Origin: Nocardiopsis metallicus
GTDB lineage: Bacteria > Actinomycetota > Actinomycetes > Streptosporangiales > Streptosporangiaceae
DNA length: 64,000 nucleotides
Assembly (NCBI RefSeq): GCF_014201115.1
Contig: NZ_JACHDO010000001.1
Location: 496,001-560,000, forward strand
Reading direction: 5' to 3'
Position numbers and translations under genes: made by a program. The notes beneath the pieces are model-generated. The model searched no databases, had not been told where the DNA came from, and was given only the letters and a program-made list of their open reading frames with translations. The number at the start of each line of letters is the position of its first letter. Positions within the stretch are counted from its first letter, which is position 1. Below, in pieces: positions 24,610-33,896 of this stretch.

Positions 24610-26658
24610 ATGGCGCAGGGCACCACGACGGCGAACGAGGAGAGCCGGGAGGAGGCCTCACCCGGCGGCCCGGCGGCCAAAGGCACATCCAGACCGACCG
24701 CGGCCCCCCAGCACAAGGGAGTCTTCACCCGCGGGATGCGCGTCCTGGGTGTCGCCGCCCGCACCGAACCGTGGATCTTCCTCGCAGCCGTCACCGGAGC
24801 CATGCTGCACGCCGCTGTCAACGTCGGCTCCGCCTTCGTCCTCGGCTACCTCACCGACAACACCATCCTCCCGGCCTTCGCCGCCGGAGAGACCACCGCG
24901 GCCGCCCTGATCACCGCGGCCGCGCTGCTCATGGCCGTCGGCATCGGCAAGGCCGTCGGCCTGGCCATCCGGCGCCTGCTCGCCGGACTCATGCAGTTCC
25001 GCATGCAGGCCCGCTACCGCCGCGCCGTCGCCCGCAAGTACCTCGAACTCCCCCTGTCCTGGCACCACCGCCACCCCACCGGCCAGCTCCTGTCCAACGC
25101 CAACGCCGACGTCGAGGCCGCCTGGCAGCCCCTGGCCCCGCTGCCCATGGTCGTGGGCAGCGTGTTCATGCTGCTCATCGCCGCCGTCGCCATGGTCGTC
25201 ACCGACCCGGTCCTGGCCCTGGTCGCCTTCGTCGTCTTCCCGGTCCTGGCCGCCGCCAACGTCATCTTCCAGCGCCGCGTCTCCCCGATGGCGTCCCGCG
25301 CGCAGGCCCTGCGCGCCGAGGTCAGCGGGGTCGCCCACGAGTCCTTCGACGGCGCCCTGGTCGTCAAGACCCTCGGCCGCGAGGACACCGAGACCGAGCG
25401 CTTCACCGAGTCCGCCCACCGCCTGCGCGACGCCCTCATCCAGGTCGGCCGCATGCGCTCCATGTTCGACCCCTTCACCGAGGCCCTGCCCAACTTCGGT
25501 GTCCTGGCCGTCCTCCTCCTGGGTATGTGGCGCCTGTCCACCGGGGCCATCGAACCGGGCGAACTCGTCCAGATCGCCTTCCTCTTCACCCTGCTGGCCC
25601 TGCCCATCCGCTCCTTCGGCTGGCTCCTGGGCGACCTGCCCCGCAGCGTCGTCGGCTGGGACCGGGTCCAGTCCGTCCTGCGCGCGGACGGCACCATGGA
25701 GTACGGCGAGCGGACCCTGGACCGCTCCGCCCGCGGCATCGCCCTGAGCGCCCGCGGCGTCACCTTCACCTACGCCGACTCCTACGACGCCGAGGGCGGC
25801 GGCCGCGACCTCATGGACACCGGCGCCGACCAGGCCCGCACCACCGTGCTCAACGGCGTCGACCTCGATATCGAACCGGGCCGCACCGTCGCCCTCGTCG
25901 GTCCCACCGGATCGGGCAAGTCCACCCTCACCACCGTCCTGATGCGTCTGGTCGACCCCGACACCGGCACCGTCTCCTACGACGGCGTGGACCTGCGCGA
26001 CCTCGCCCGCGACCAGGTCCCCGACCACGCGGCACTCGTACCCCAGGGCACCTTCGTCTTCGAGGACTCCGTCCGCGACAACATCACCCTGGGCAGCGCC
26101 GGAATCGACGACGACCAGGTCTGGGCCGCCCTGCGCCTGGCCCGAGCCGACGGGTTCATCGCCGAACTCGACGGCGGGCTCGACGCCCGGCTCGGCGAGA
26201 AGGGCACCACCCTGTCCGGCGGCCAACGCCAGCGCCTGGCCCTGGCCCGCGCCATCGTCCGCCGCCCCCGGCTGCTGATCATGGACGACGCCACCTCGGC
26301 CGTGGACCCGCAGATCGAGGCGCAGATCCTGGCCGGGCTGCGCGAACGGGACGACGCCGCGACGGTGGTCGTGGTCGCCTACCGCCGCGCCACCATCGAA
26401 CTCGCCGACGAGGTCCTCTACATGGAGGGCGGGCGCGTCCTGGCCCGCGGCACCCACAGCGAGCTCCTGGAAACCTCCAGCGGCTACAACAAGCTCGTCA
26501 CCGCCTACGAACGCGCCTCGGCCGAGAACGAGGCCGAGCGGGACCCGATCCCCGAGGAGCCCGGACCCACGGAACCACACCGCCGCACCGGAGGACACGG
26601 CACCGGAGGATCCAGAACGGGACACGGAACCGACGGCACCGAGGAGAGCAGCCGATGA
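24610..26658 (+). CDS. ABC exporter half-transporter A (degenerate ATPase site)
   Basis: 682 aa from the ATG at 24610. About 50 residues of disordered N-terminus, six transmembrane helices (about 55-340), then the ATPase domain (about 390-640). Walker A G-P-T-G-S-G-K-S-T and the signature L-S-G-G-Q-R-Q-R are canonical. Walker B reads L-L-I-M-D-D-A-T-S, with Asp in place of the catalytic Glu, and the H-loop His is Tyr (V-V-A-Y-R-R-A). It is therefore the catalytically weak partner. Overlaps the next gene by four bases (ATGA). The substrate is unknown (drug, lipid or peptide export). Gly/Thr-rich hydrophilic tail. Confidence 0.92.
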   Translation: MAQGTTTANEESREEASPGGPAAKGTSRPTAAPQHKGVFTRGMRVLGVAARTEPWIFLAAVTGAMLHAAVNVGSAFVLGYLTDNTILPAFAAGETTAAALITAAALLMAVGIGKAVGLAIRRLLAGLMQFRMQARYRRAVARKYLELPLSWHHRHPTGQLLSNANADVEAAWQPLAPLPMVVGSVFMLLIAAVAMVVTDPVLALVAFVVFPVLAAANVIFQRRVSPMASRAQALRAEVSGVAHESFDGALVVKTLGREDTETERFTESAHRLRDALIQVGRMRSMFDPFTEALPNFGVLAVLLLGMWRLSTGAIEPGELVQIAFLFTLLALPIRSFGWLLGDLPRSVVGWDRVQSVLRADGTMEYGERTLDRSARGIALSARGVTFTYADSYDAEGGGRDLMDTGADQARTTVLNGVDLDIEPGRTVALVGPTGSGKSTLTTVLMRLVDPDTGTVSYDGVDLRDLARDQVPDHAALVPQGTFVFEDSVRDNITLGSAGIDDDQVWAALRLARADGFIAELDGGLDARLGEKGTTLSGGQRQRLALARAIVRRPRLLIMDDATSAVDPQIEAQILAGLRERDDAATVVVVAYRRATIELADEVLYMEGGRVLARGTHSELLETSSGYNKLVTAYERASAENEAERDPIPEEPGPTEPHRRTGGHGTGGSRTGHGTDGTEESSR

Positions 26659-28505
26659 GCGCACCAACCCAGGCCCGCCCCGACGACAGATCGGAAAAGG
26701 CGGCCGACGGTCGGCGCACCGAACGCGACCCCGCCCTCTCCCTGCACCGCAACGAGGACTCCGCGCTCGGCACCATCAGGCGCGGCATCCAACTCTCCCC
26801 GGAGTTCGCCAAGGGCCTCTGGGTCACCCTGCTCTTCGCCGTGGTCGCCACCGGGGGCAAGGTCATCGTCCCGATCGCCGTCCAGCAGATCATCGACAAC
26901 GGACTCTCCGGGACCAGTGGCCCGGACCTGGTCTTCGTCACCCGCATGGTGTCGGTCTGCGCCGGGCTGCTCGTGGTCACCATGGTGTGCTCGTACCTGA
27001 TGAACCTGCGCCTGTACCGGGCCACCGAGTCCGGCCTGGCGACCCTGCGCCGCAAGGCCTTCCGGCACGTGCACGACCTGTCCGTGCTCACCCAGAACAG
27101 CGAACGCAAGGGCGCCCTGGTCTCCCGCGTCACCGGCGACGTCGACCAGATCAGCACCTTCATGCAGTGGGGCGGCCTGCTCCTGCTGGTCAGCACCGGC
27201 CAGCTCCTGGTCGCCACCACCCTGATGGCGGTCTACTCCTGGCAGCTCACCATCGTGGTGTGGGTCTGCATCCTGCCGCTGCTCTTCGGCGTGCGCTGGC
27301 TCCAGAAGCTCCTCTCCAAGGCCTACCTCAAGGTCCGCGAGCGCACCGGCGACATGCTCGGCGCCATCGGCGAGACCGTCATGGGCGCCGCCGTCATCCG
27401 CGCCCACGGCACCGAGGAGCGCACCGCCGGACGGATCGACACCACCGTCCTGGCCACCCGCAAGGCCCAGGTGCGCGCCCAGCGCCTGTCCATGGCGGTC
27501 TCACCCTTCGCCGAGATCGTCGCGGCGCTCGGCAACGTCGCCGTGGTCCTGGTCGGCGTGTGGTTGGGCATCGGCGGCGACCTCACCGCGGGCCAGCTCA
27601 TCGCCTTCCTGTTCCTGATGACCCTGTTCATCCAGCCGATGATGATGGCGACCGAGATCTTCAACGAGGCCCAGAACGCCATCGCGGGCTGGCGGCGCGT
27701 GCTCGGGGTCCTGGACACCGTCCCCGACATCGCCGACCCCGGCGAGGCCGGGCGCGTCCTGCCGCGCGGACCGGTCCGGGTCGGCTTCGACAGGGTCACC
27801 TACTCCTACCCGGAGGGCCCGGTCGTCCTGGACGACGTGAACGTCGAGATCACCCCGGGCACCCGGGTCGCGGTCGTCGGCGAGACCGGGTCGGGCAAGA
27901 CCACCTTCGTCAAGCTCCTCACCCGGCTGATGGACCCCGCCGCCGGAACCGTCCGCCTGGACGGGGTGGACCTGCGCGAGGTCGCCTTCTCCTCGCTGCG
28001 CAGCCGGGTCGTCATGGTCCCCCAGGAGGGGTTCCTCTTCGACAGCTCCCTGGGCGACAACATCCGCTTCGCCCGCCCGGAGAGCACCGACGCCGAACTC
28101 GAGGCCGCCATCACCGAGCTGGGCCTTTCCGACTGGCTGGGCAGTCTCGCCCACGGCCTGGACACCCCGGTCGGCCAGCGCGGCGAGTCCCTGTCCGCGG
28201 GGGAGCGCCAGCTCGTGGCGCTCGTGCGCGCCTACATCGCCGACCCGGACCTGCTGGTCCTGGACGAGGCGACCTCGGCCGTGGACCCGCACACCGAGGT
28301 CCGCATCCAGCGGGCCCTGGACCGGCTGACCCGCGGCCGCACCTCGGTGGCGATCGCCCACCGGCTGTCCACCGCCGAGGCCGCCGACCGCGTCCTGGTC
28401 TTCGACGACGGCCGGATCACGCAGAGCGGCACCCACGGCGAACTCGTGGACCAGCCGGGCGTCTACGCCGACCTGTACGCCTCCTGGGTCCGTTCCTCCG
28501 CCTGA
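26655..28505 (+). CDS. ABC exporter half-transporter B (catalytic ATPase site)
   Basis: 616 aa. Six transmembrane helices (about 55-350) and an ATPase domain with canonical Walker A G-E-T-G-S-G-K-T-T, Walker B L-L-V-L-D-E-A-T-S and H-loop I-A-H-R-L-S-T. Its signature is altered to L-S-A-G-E. Paired with subunit A, one composite site is complete (Walker/H-loop of B with LSGGQ of A) and the other degenerate (Walker/H-loop of A with LSAGE of B). This is the arrangement of heterodimeric type IV exporters such as TM287/288 and BmrCD. Four-base overlap with A and shared stop/start argue for 1:1 synthesis. Confidence 0.93.
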   Translation: MSAPTQARPDDRSEKAADGRRTERDPALSLHRNEDSALGTIRRGIQLSPEFAKGLWVTLLFAVVATGGKVIVPIAVQQIIDNGLSGTSGPDLVFVTRMVSVCAGLLVVTMVCSYLMNLRLYRATESGLATLRRKAFRHVHDLSVLTQNSERKGALVSRVTGDVDQISTFMQWGGLLLLVSTGQLLVATTLMAVYSWQLTIVVWVCILPLLFGVRWLQKLLSKAYLKVRERTGDMLGAIGETVMGAAVIRAHGTEERTAGRIDTTVLATRKAQVRAQRLSMAVSPFAEIVAALGNVAVVLVGVWLGIGGDLTAGQLIAFLFLMTLFIQPMMMATEIFNEAQNAIAGWRRVLGVLDTVPDIADPGEAGRVLPRGPVRVGFDRVTYSYPEGPVVLDDVNVEITPGTRVAVVGETGSGKTTFVKLLTRLMDPAAGTVRLDGVDLREVAFSSLRSRVVMVPQEGFLFDSSLGDNIRFARPESTDAELEAAITELGLSDWLGSLAHGLDTPVGQRGESLSAGERQLVALVRAYIADPDLLVLDEATSAVDPHTEVRIQRALDRLTRGRTSVAIAHRLSTAEAADRVLVFDDGRITQSGTHGELVDQPGVYADLYASWVRSSA

Positions 28506-28520
28506 CCGCTCAACGGCTGG

Positions 28521-28561
28521 TTCGGGCGCCGAGAGTTCCTGCCTTGCTCTTGGCGCCCGAA
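28521..28561 (+). terminator. Terminator after the ABC exporter genes
   Basis: 15-bp stem TTCGGGCGCCGAGAG (28521-28535) with 28547-28561 (one G-U), 11-nt loop. Confidence 0.85.
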
Positions 28562-28644
28562 CACACGCCAAAGCCAGGAGGTGGACTACGCCGTAGGCGT
28601 CCGTTGAGGGTGGCGGCGGGCGACGGGGCGGGCGGAGGCCCAGA

Positions 28645-29643
28645 TCAACCAGAGCTCCGCCACCAGTGGGCGGCCAGCAGCTCCGCCACGAGTGGTTCGG
28701 TCAGCAGGCTGACGTCCGGGTCGCCGTCACCCGGGTAGCGCACGCTCAGCCCCACCCCCGGCACGCGTTCGCGTCCGGGGGTGGGGCCCACCGCCACGAA
28801 CGCGCCGCGCAGCTGCCCCAGGTGCTCGGCGAAGCGCTGATCGTAGGTGGAACCGGCGAACAGCAGCGCACGGTAGTCCGTCACCGCGGCGAGGTGGCGG
28901 TCCGTGTGCGACCACTCGCCCGTCTCGGCGGAGTGCGCGACCCGGATCGGCCCCCGGCGCAACACCTGAACCCCCTGTCGGGCCGAGGCCAGCCGTTCGG
29001 CCGGGGCCACCAGGTGTACGCCGTCGGGGGAGTCCAGCACCTTCGCCGCCTCGGGCACCCACTCCGGGGCGCTCTCCAGCAGGACCCGTGAGGCGTTGGC
29101 CACCCGCCGCACCAGACCGGGGAAGTTGGCGCTGCCCCCCGAGGAGGGCGCGCCCAGCCGGTGGCCGAGCAGCAACAGCAGCGCCAAGGCGTGCTGGTAG
29201 GCCCGACAGCCCAGGCCAGAGCCCTCCTCACCGGCCCGCAGCGGCACCAGCAGGTCCGCGTACCGGCCCACCACCGCGTCCTGGTCGGGCGCCAGCACGA
29301 TCACCGGGGAACGCCCCACGTACCGGTCCAGGACCGCGTGCAGCTCACGCTGGCCCCCGCCCAGACTCACCGCCACCACGAGCGTCTCCGGACCGGCGGG
29401 CGGCTCCTCGGTCGAGGTGGAGAAATCGGTGTGGGCCGCGACGCCCCCGCGCCGCAGCCGCGCCGCCGCCACCTCGCAGGCGTACCGGGCCGCCCCCAGA
29501 CCGAGGAAGCGCACCGACGCGGGTTCGTCCTCCAGCAGCGCCGGCAGCGCGGCGTAGGGATCCCAGCGCGGGAAGCGCTGGGCGAGCTCGGTCAACGCGG
29601 CGGGTTTCCCCGCCAGGTCGGCGGCCAGGTACTCGGCGGTCAC
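28645..29643 (-). CDS. SIS-domain protein (sugar isomerase/aminotransferase-like)
   Basis: 332 aa from the GTG at 29643 (GGAG 6 bases upstream); the frame extends to a TTG at 29655. Residues about 45-165 have a SIS pattern: [20 protein letters not shown], then [14 protein letters not shown] and [10 protein letters not shown]. The C-terminal half could be a second SIS lobe. Such proteins bind phosphosugars (GlmS-, PGI-like), but the catalytic motifs of named families are not evident, so the role is unknown. Divergent from hisI. Confidence 0.8.
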   Translation of the reverse strand: MTAEYLAADLAGKPAALTELAQRFPRWDPYAALPALLEDEPASVRFLGLGAARYACEVAAARLRRGGVAAHTDFSTSTEEPPAGPETLVVAVSLGGGQRELHAVLDRYVGRSPVIVLAPDQDAVVGRYADLLVPLRAGEEGSGLGCRAYQHALALLLLLGHRLGAPSSGGSANFPGLVRRVANASRVLLESAPEWVPEAAKVLDSPDGVHLVAPAERLASARQGVQVLRRGPIRVAHSAETGEWSHTDRHLAAVTDYRALLFAGSTYDQRFAEHLGQLRGAFVAVGPTPGRERVPGVGLSVRYPGDGDPDVSLLTEPLVAELLAAHWWRSSG

Positions 29644-29761
29644 GAAAGCTCCCAAGCTGGCAGAACCGTTGGAACGGCGACGTCACGGACGCACGAACTC
29701 TAACCCTCCGCAAGCCGAACCCGGTGAGCGTCGCCCGCGCATCGGCCATAACCTGGAGAAC

Positions 29762-30106
29762 ATGAGCGTCACCAACCTCGACCCGGCCATCGCCGCACGT
29801 CTGAAGCGCACCGCGGACGGCCTCGTCCCCGCTGTCGTACAACAGCACGACACCGGGGAGGTGCTCATGCTGGCCTGGATGGACGACGAGGCCCTGCACC
29901 GCACCCTCACCACCCGCGACGCCACCTACTGGTCGCGCAGCCGCGGCGAGTACTGGGTCAAGGGCGCCACCTCCGGACACACCCAGAACGTGGTTTCCGT
30001 CGCACTCGACTGCGACGGCGACACCCTGCTGGTCCGAGTCGACCAGACCGGCGCCGCCTGCCACACCGGCGACCACACGTGCTTCGACGCCGGACGGCTG
30101 CTGTGA
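29762..30106 (+). CDS. hisI: Phosphoribosyl-AMP cyclohydrolase
   Basis: 114 aa from the ATG at 29762; the HisE pyrophosphohydrolase domain is absent, as usual in actinobacteria. Motifs: [35 protein letters not shown], the metal-binding D-C-D-G-D-T-L-L, and the zinc cysteines in C-H-T-G-D-H-T-C-F. It opens PR-AMP to ProFAR. TAACCT then 7 bases (which also hold GGAG) precede the ATG. It overlaps the next gene by four bases. Confidence 0.97.
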   Translation: MSVTNLDPAIAARLKRTADGLVPAVVQQHDTGEVLMLAWMDDEALHRTLTTRDATYWSRSRGEYWVKGATSGHTQNVVSVALDCDGDTLLVRVDQTGAACHTGDHTCFDAGRLL

Positions 30107-30888
30107 CCCCGGAAAGGCCAGAGACCACCGCGGCCGCCCCCGAGCCCGCCGTGGAGACCGTCGAGAAGGCCGCGGAGAAGGCCGCCGCCTCCCGGGTCCG
30201 CCGCGAGTACGGGGTGAGCATGCTCGCCCTGGCCGCGGGCGCCGCGCTCATGTTGGCCGCTTCCGGCCGAATCTGGGCCACCGGCGAGCTCAGCTCGCCC
30301 GGGCCGGTGGCCGCCGTGCCCGTGGACATCACCGGAACCGACCTGACCGGGGCCCTCAGCGGCCTCGGCTGGGCCGGACTCGCCGGGATCGCGGGACTGT
30401 ACGCGGCCCGCTCCTGGATGCGCCGCGTGGTCGGCCTGCTGATCGCGGTGTGCGGTGTGTTCGCGCTCACCTCGCTGTGGTCGGCGACCCGCCCCGGGGT
30501 CCTCGCCGACGCGGTCCTGGCACTGGCCACCGACACCGCCGGCGCCGCCCAGGGCGCAGGCGCACCCGAACTCCACGCCCCGGGCCCCGCCATGGGGGCG
30601 GCCGGTGCCGTCCTGCTGATCCTGACCGGCCTGATCGCGGTAGTGCGTGCCCCTGCCTGGCCCGGCATGGGAAACCGGTACGATCGGGACGCCGCACCGC
30701 GTCCGCGCCAGGCGCAGACCCCTGCCGACCTGTGGAAATCGCTGGACGCCGGTGAGGATCCCACACTTGGCGCCCCGGACGACGGCACGCCCGCCGCCAC
30801 CGCACCGGCGGCCCGTTCCGAAACCGGTGACGACACCGAACCCGCACCGCTGGCCGAGGGGCCAGCCCAACCCAAGGAGAGCCACTGA
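30103..30888 (+). CDS. Trp-biosynthesis-associated membrane protein (TIGR02234 type)
   Basis: 261 aa from the GTG at 30103, overlapping hisI by four bases. Four hydrophobic segments (about 40-60, 84-104, 108-128, 163-183) with the family start [20 protein letters not shown]. This actinobacterial family usually sits between trpE and trpC; its role is unknown. In this window no trpE precedes it. The C-terminal region, after D-R-D-A-A-P-R-P-R, is hydrophilic and ends in a Pro/Ala/Glu-rich tail, with the family [11 protein letters not shown] motif. Confidence 0.85.
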   Translation: MTPERPETTAAAPEPAVETVEKAAEKAAASRVRREYGVSMLALAAGAALMLAASGRIWATGELSSPGPVAAVPVDITGTDLTGALSGLGWAGLAGIAGLYAARSWMRRVVGLLIAVCGVFALTSLWSATRPGVLADAVLALATDTAGAAQGAGAPELHAPGPAMGAAGAVLLILTGLIAVVRAPAWPGMGNRYDRDAAPRPRQAQTPADLWKSLDAGEDPTLGAPDDGTPAATAPAARSETGDDTEPAPLAEGPAQPKESH

Positions 30889-31169
30889 TGGCCGACGAGC
30901 ACCACGAAGAACACGACGACCACGGCAACACCGTTTCCGCCTGGTTCCTGACCCTCTCCTGGATTGTCGCCTGGACCGTGGCCGCCGTCGCCATCATCTT
31001 CGGTGGTGACCTGGTGGTCTGGACCGTCATCGCCCTGGTCGCCAGCGTCGCCCTCGCCGCGGTCGCCGGTGTGATGAAGAAGGTCGGCCTGGGCCGTAAG
31101 GAGCCCCGCCCGATCCCGCCCACCCGCGAGGAGTGGGAAGCGGACCGCAAGGCCCCCACCGCCAAATAG
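30888..31169 (+). CDS. HGxxPAAW-family small membrane protein
   Basis: 93 aa; its ATG shares one base with the previous stop (TGATG). The N-terminus is His/Asp/Glu-rich, then H-G-N-T-V-S-A-W matches the conserved H-G-x-x-P-A-A-W motif (V-S in place of P-A). Two transmembrane helices (about 20-40 and 44-64) and a basic C-terminus follow. It is conserved beside the trp cluster in actinobacteria; function unknown. Confidence 0.85.
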   Translation: MADEHHEEHDDHGNTVSAWFLTLSWIVAWTVAAVAIIFGGDLVVWTVIALVASVALAAVAGVMKKVGLGRKEPRPIPPTREEWEADRKAPTAK

Positions 31170-31192
31170 CACACTGAGTCGCACGCTCGCTC

Positions 31193-31229
31193 TTCCCCGT
31201 GGTCCAAAACTCGTACGGGCCACGGGGAA
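31193..31229 (+). terminator. Terminator after the hisI-membrane protein operon
   Basis: TTCCCCGTGG (31193-31202) pairs with 31220-31229; TCC/GGG extends the stem inward to 13 bp with one G-U pair. The loop is A-rich. It lies 23 bp after the stop of the HGxxPAAW gene. Confidence 0.8.
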
Positions 31230-31442
31230 TGGACGAAGGTCCCATGGTCCGGGTACATTCACCCCATCGGTCCGTTAGGCCTTGAGAAGCAGGTCAGCGC
31301 TTTTTTCGCCGATTCGGCGTCATCTGCCGCGCTTGCGGGCCGCGATTCCGGTGACCCAACCCTGCCCCATGTTGGGTTGGCGTGTGCCCAGCCGCCACGC
31401 CGCCTCAAACCCCTTGTCCTCTTCTGGAAAGACTCTCCACCC

Positions 31443-31865
31443 ATGAGCTATGGTCCCCCGCCCCCTGGTAACCCCGGTCCGCCCCACGGGGGCGGTTACG
31501 GTCCGCCCACGGGTGGGTACGGTCCTCCCCCCGGCGGTCCCGGCGGCCCCGGCGGCTACGGTCCGCCCCCCGGCGGTCAGCCCGGTTACGGCGGCCAGCC
31601 CGGCGGAACCCCGCCCGACAACGGCCTCACCTGGGCCATCGTCTCCGTCTTCTGCTGCTGGCCGTTCGCGATCCCCGCGATCATCAACGCCGCCAAGGTG
31701 AACGACCTGTGGAACCGCGGTGACCAGGCTGGTGCCCTCGAGGCCCAGGCCCAGGCCAAGAAGTGGACGAAGATCGCGTTCATTCTCGGTTCCATCGCGA
31801 TCGTGCTGAACATCTTCTTCTACGCCTGCGCCGGGGTACTCTCGGTCAGCGGCGGCGGTTACTAA
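31443..31865 (+). CDS. Dispanin/CD225-domain membrane protein, copy 1
   Basis: 140 aa. Residues 1-57 are a Pro/Gly/Tyr-rich repeat (G-Y-G-P-P units). A CD225-like region follows: T-W-A-I-V-S-V-F-C-C-W-P-F-A-I-P-A-I-I-N-A-A-K-V-N-D-L-W-N-R-G-D-Q-A-G-A-L-E-A-Q-A-Q-A-K-K-W, and a second transmembrane helix. Bacterial dispanins are of unknown function, though the eukaryotic relatives (IFITMs) act in membrane fusion. It is the first of two similar genes, each followed by a DUF2752 gene. Confidence 0.85.
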   Translation: MSYGPPPPGNPGPPHGGGYGPPTGGYGPPPGGPGGPGGYGPPPGGQPGYGGQPGGTPPDNGLTWAIVSVFCCWPFAIPAIINAAKVNDLWNRGDQAGALEAQAQAKKWTKIAFILGSIAIVLNIFFYACAGVLSVSGGGY

Positions 31866-31902
31866 AGAGGCAGCACCCGAGAGATCGGCCACGCTCTCTT
31901 CC

Positions 31903-31933
31903 ACCCCCGCGTACCCCGTCGGTACGCGGGGGT
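31903..31933 (+). terminator. Terminator after dispanin copy 1
   Basis: 13-bp perfect stem ACCCCCGCGTACC (31903-31915) with 31921-31933, loop CCGTC, then TCTCCTT. Confidence 0.8.
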
Positions 31934-31964
31934 TCTCCTTGCTTGCGGCACCTATGCTGTTTCC

Positions 31965-32495
31965 GTGCATCCCAACGACGGTTCGGCCGCTCAGTCGCGT
32001 CCGACGACGACCGACCCCCACATGACGGCCACGCCCCCGCGAAAGGGCACCGAGCGCCTGGACCGGCTGCTGCGGTCACTGCATCCCGCCGTGTGGCCGG
32101 TGGGGCTCGGCGTCCTGGGGCTGGCGGGCGCCACGCTCCTGCACTTCGTTGATCCCAACGAGCCGGGCAACTACCCCACCTGCCCCTGGCTGCTGCTCAC
32201 CGGAACCTTCTGCCCCGGCTGCGGCAGCATGCGCGCGATCGCGCTCACCACTCACGGTGACGTCCTCGGCGCGATCAGCATGAACCCCCTCCTGGTGCTG
32301 CTGGTGCCCTACATCGCGGTGACCTACGCCCTCTGGCTCGCCCGTTCGGTCAGGCCGCCCAAGCGCAGACCCAAACTCACACCCGGGTGGTTCCTCTGGA
32401 CCATGACCATCGTCATCACCGCATACTGGCTCGTGCGCAACCTGCCCTGGTTCTCCTTCCTGGCCCCGGGCACCCCGCTCTTCCCCGGCTGGTGA
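31965..32495 (+). CDS. DUF2752 membrane protein, copy 1
   Basis: 176 aa from the GTG at 31965; TATGCT (31953-31958) ends 6 bases before it, so it is probably leaderless (ATG 32022 is the alternative). DUF2752 core: P-T-C-P-W-L-L-L-T-G-T-F-C-P-G-C-G-S-M-R-A-I-A-L (about 64-87, with the C-P-G-C-G-x-x-R hallmark) between three or four transmembrane helices. Two cysteines could be a metal or redox site. The C-terminus R-N-L-P-W-F-S-F-L-A-P-G is shared with copy 2. Function unknown. Confidence 0.85.
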   Translation: MHPNDGSAAQSRPTTTDPHMTATPPRKGTERLDRLLRSLHPAVWPVGLGVLGLAGATLLHFVDPNEPGNYPTCPWLLLTGTFCPGCGSMRAIALTTHGDVLGAISMNPLLVLLVPYIAVTYALWLARSVRPPKRRPKLTPGWFLWTMTIVITAYWLVRNLPWFSFLAPGTPLFPGW

Positions 32496-32646
32496 CCAGA
32501 CCGCCGCAAGGCGACCCGATGGACGCGGGTCCCCCACCGAGGGTACGTTCACCTCAAAGCCTCGGTCACCGTCGGCGAGCGGGCAGGCACCGCCGCCGAC
32601 CGACCAGCATCGACCCCTTCGCTCCCTCCCGGAAAGACAGACGCTC

Positions 32647-33171
32647 ATGAGTTACGGCCCTCCGCCCCCCGGCGACCCCGCAGGCCCGCCGCCCGGCGAG
32701 GGCTACGGCCAGCCCAGTGGCGGCTACGGTCAGCCCACCGGAGGTTACGGCCCGCCCGCCCCGGAACACGGCCATCCCACCGGTGGCTACGGTCCGCCCG
32801 CCCAGGGCTATGGCCCGCCGCCCCCGGAGCTCCAGGCCCAGATGCCCGGTTCCTACGGCCAGCCGCCGGCCCCCGCGCCGTACGGCCCGCCTGGTGTCTA
32901 TGGTGTGCAGCCGCCCATGGGCGAGCCGCCCAAGAACTACATGGTGATCAACATCCTGGGCATCCTCGGCTGCCTCAGCGTGCTGGGGATCATCGGCCTG
33001 ATCTTCTCGCTCCAGGTCAACAGCAAGTGGCAGCTCGGCGACTACGCGGGCGCCGAGTCCGCCGCCAGCACCGCCAAGGTCCTCGGCATCATCAGCATGG
33101 TCGGCTTCGTGCTCGTCGCCCTCTACGTGCTCGTGATCATCTTCGGGCTCCTGTTCGCGGCCTTCGTGTAG
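32647..33171 (+). CDS. Dispanin/CD225-like membrane protein, copy 2
   Basis: 174 aa. It begins M-S-Y-G-P-P-P-P-G like copy 1 but has a longer Gly/Tyr/Pro tail (about 100 residues) with G-Y-G-Q-P and G-Y-G-P-P units. The CD225-like part (about 105-174) includes S-L-Q-V-N-S-K-W-Q-L-G-D-Y-A-G-A-E-S-A-A-S-T-A-K and two transmembrane helices. GGAAAG precedes the ATG at 32647. Tandem paralog of the gene at 31443. Confidence 0.82.
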   Translation: MSYGPPPPGDPAGPPPGEGYGQPSGGYGQPTGGYGPPAPEHGHPTGGYGPPAQGYGPPPPELQAQMPGSYGQPPAPAPYGPPGVYGVQPPMGEPPKNYMVINILGILGCLSVLGIIGLIFSLQVNSKWQLGDYAGAESAASTAKVLGIISMVGFVLVALYVLVIIFGLLFAAFV

Positions 33172-33202
33172 GACCCCGGCACCGAACCTTTGCTCGGCCG
33201 TC

Positions 33203-33231
33203 GGCCCCGCCCCCGGACGCGGGGCGGGGCC
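33203..33231 (+). terminator. Terminator after dispanin copy 2
   Basis: GGCCCCGCCCC (33203-33213) pairs with GGGGCGGGGCC (33221-33231), 7-nt loop. It ends 6 bp before the -10 box of the next gene. Confidence 0.75.
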
Positions 33232-33249
33232 CGGAAGTAGGCTGACGGC

Positions 33250-33831
33250 GTGCAGCAGGATGATCACCCCTCGAACCCCCAGCCGGGGCCAGCTCCGGGA
33301 TCACAGCCCGAGCGGTCCCCAAGCCCGCATCGGCGGCCGCGCACGATTCAGGACGGGCCCGCCCCGATCCCCCGGAGCCGACTCGAAGCCCGGATCGACC
33401 GAGTCGTCGAGCGCGCCCACCCCGCCACCTGGCCGCTCAGCCTGGCCGCCGTCGCCCTGGCCGGGGCCGCCCTGCTCCACTTCGTTGACCCCAACGAGCC
33501 CGGAAACTACCCCACCTGCCCCTGGCTGCTGCTCACCGGAACCTTCTGCCCCGGCTGCGGAACCATGCGCGCCGTCGCGCTCCTGACCCACCTGGACGTC
33601 CCCGGCGCGCTCGGCATGAACCCGCTGCTCGTCCTCCTGCTGCCCTTCCTCGCCCACACCTACCTCCGCTGGCTGATCCGCGCCCTGCGCCCGCGCGCAC
33701 GGCCGCCCGAACCCGGCTCCACCTGGACCGTCTGGACGATCCTGGTGTCCTTCGTCGTCTTCTGGATCGCCCGCAACCTGCCCTGGTTCTCCTTCCTGGC
33801 ACCCGGAACCCCGCTTCTGCCCACCTGGTGA
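33250..33831 (+). CDS. DUF2752 membrane protein, copy 2
   Basis: 193 aa from the GTG at 33250; TAGGCT (33238-33243) ends 6 bases before it, the same leaderless geometry as copy 1. About 60 residues of Pro/Arg-rich N-terminus precede the DUF2752 core, which is nearly identical to copy 1 over H-F-V-D-P-N-E-P-G-N-Y-P-T-C-P-W-L. The DNA is also close to identical across this segment (compare 32133-32239 with 33477-33583). The shared C-terminus R-N-L-P-W-F-S-F-L-A-P-G-T-P-L is retained. Confidence 0.85.
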   Translation: MQQDDHPSNPQPGPAPGSQPERSPSPHRRPRTIQDGPAPIPRSRLEARIDRVVERAHPATWPLSLAAVALAGAALLHFVDPNEPGNYPTCPWLLLTGTFCPGCGTMRAVALLTHLDVPGALGMNPLLVLLLPFLAHTYLRWLIRALRPRARPPEPGSTWTVWTILVSFVVFWIARNLPWFSFLAPGTPLLPTW

Positions 33832-33884
33832 TCCGCATCCGCCCGGCGTGGTGACATGGGGGCGGCGGCCCCCCGGCCCCCGAG

Positions 33885-33896
33885 GGTGGATACGAT
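33885..33896 (+). promoter_or_regulatory. Probable trpC promoter (-10 TACGAT)
   Basis: TACGAT at 33891-33896 in a relatively AT-containing stretch, 135 bp upstream of trpC. No clear -35 is visible. The 5' leader between it and the trpC GTG has no Trp-rich open frame. Confidence 0.35.
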
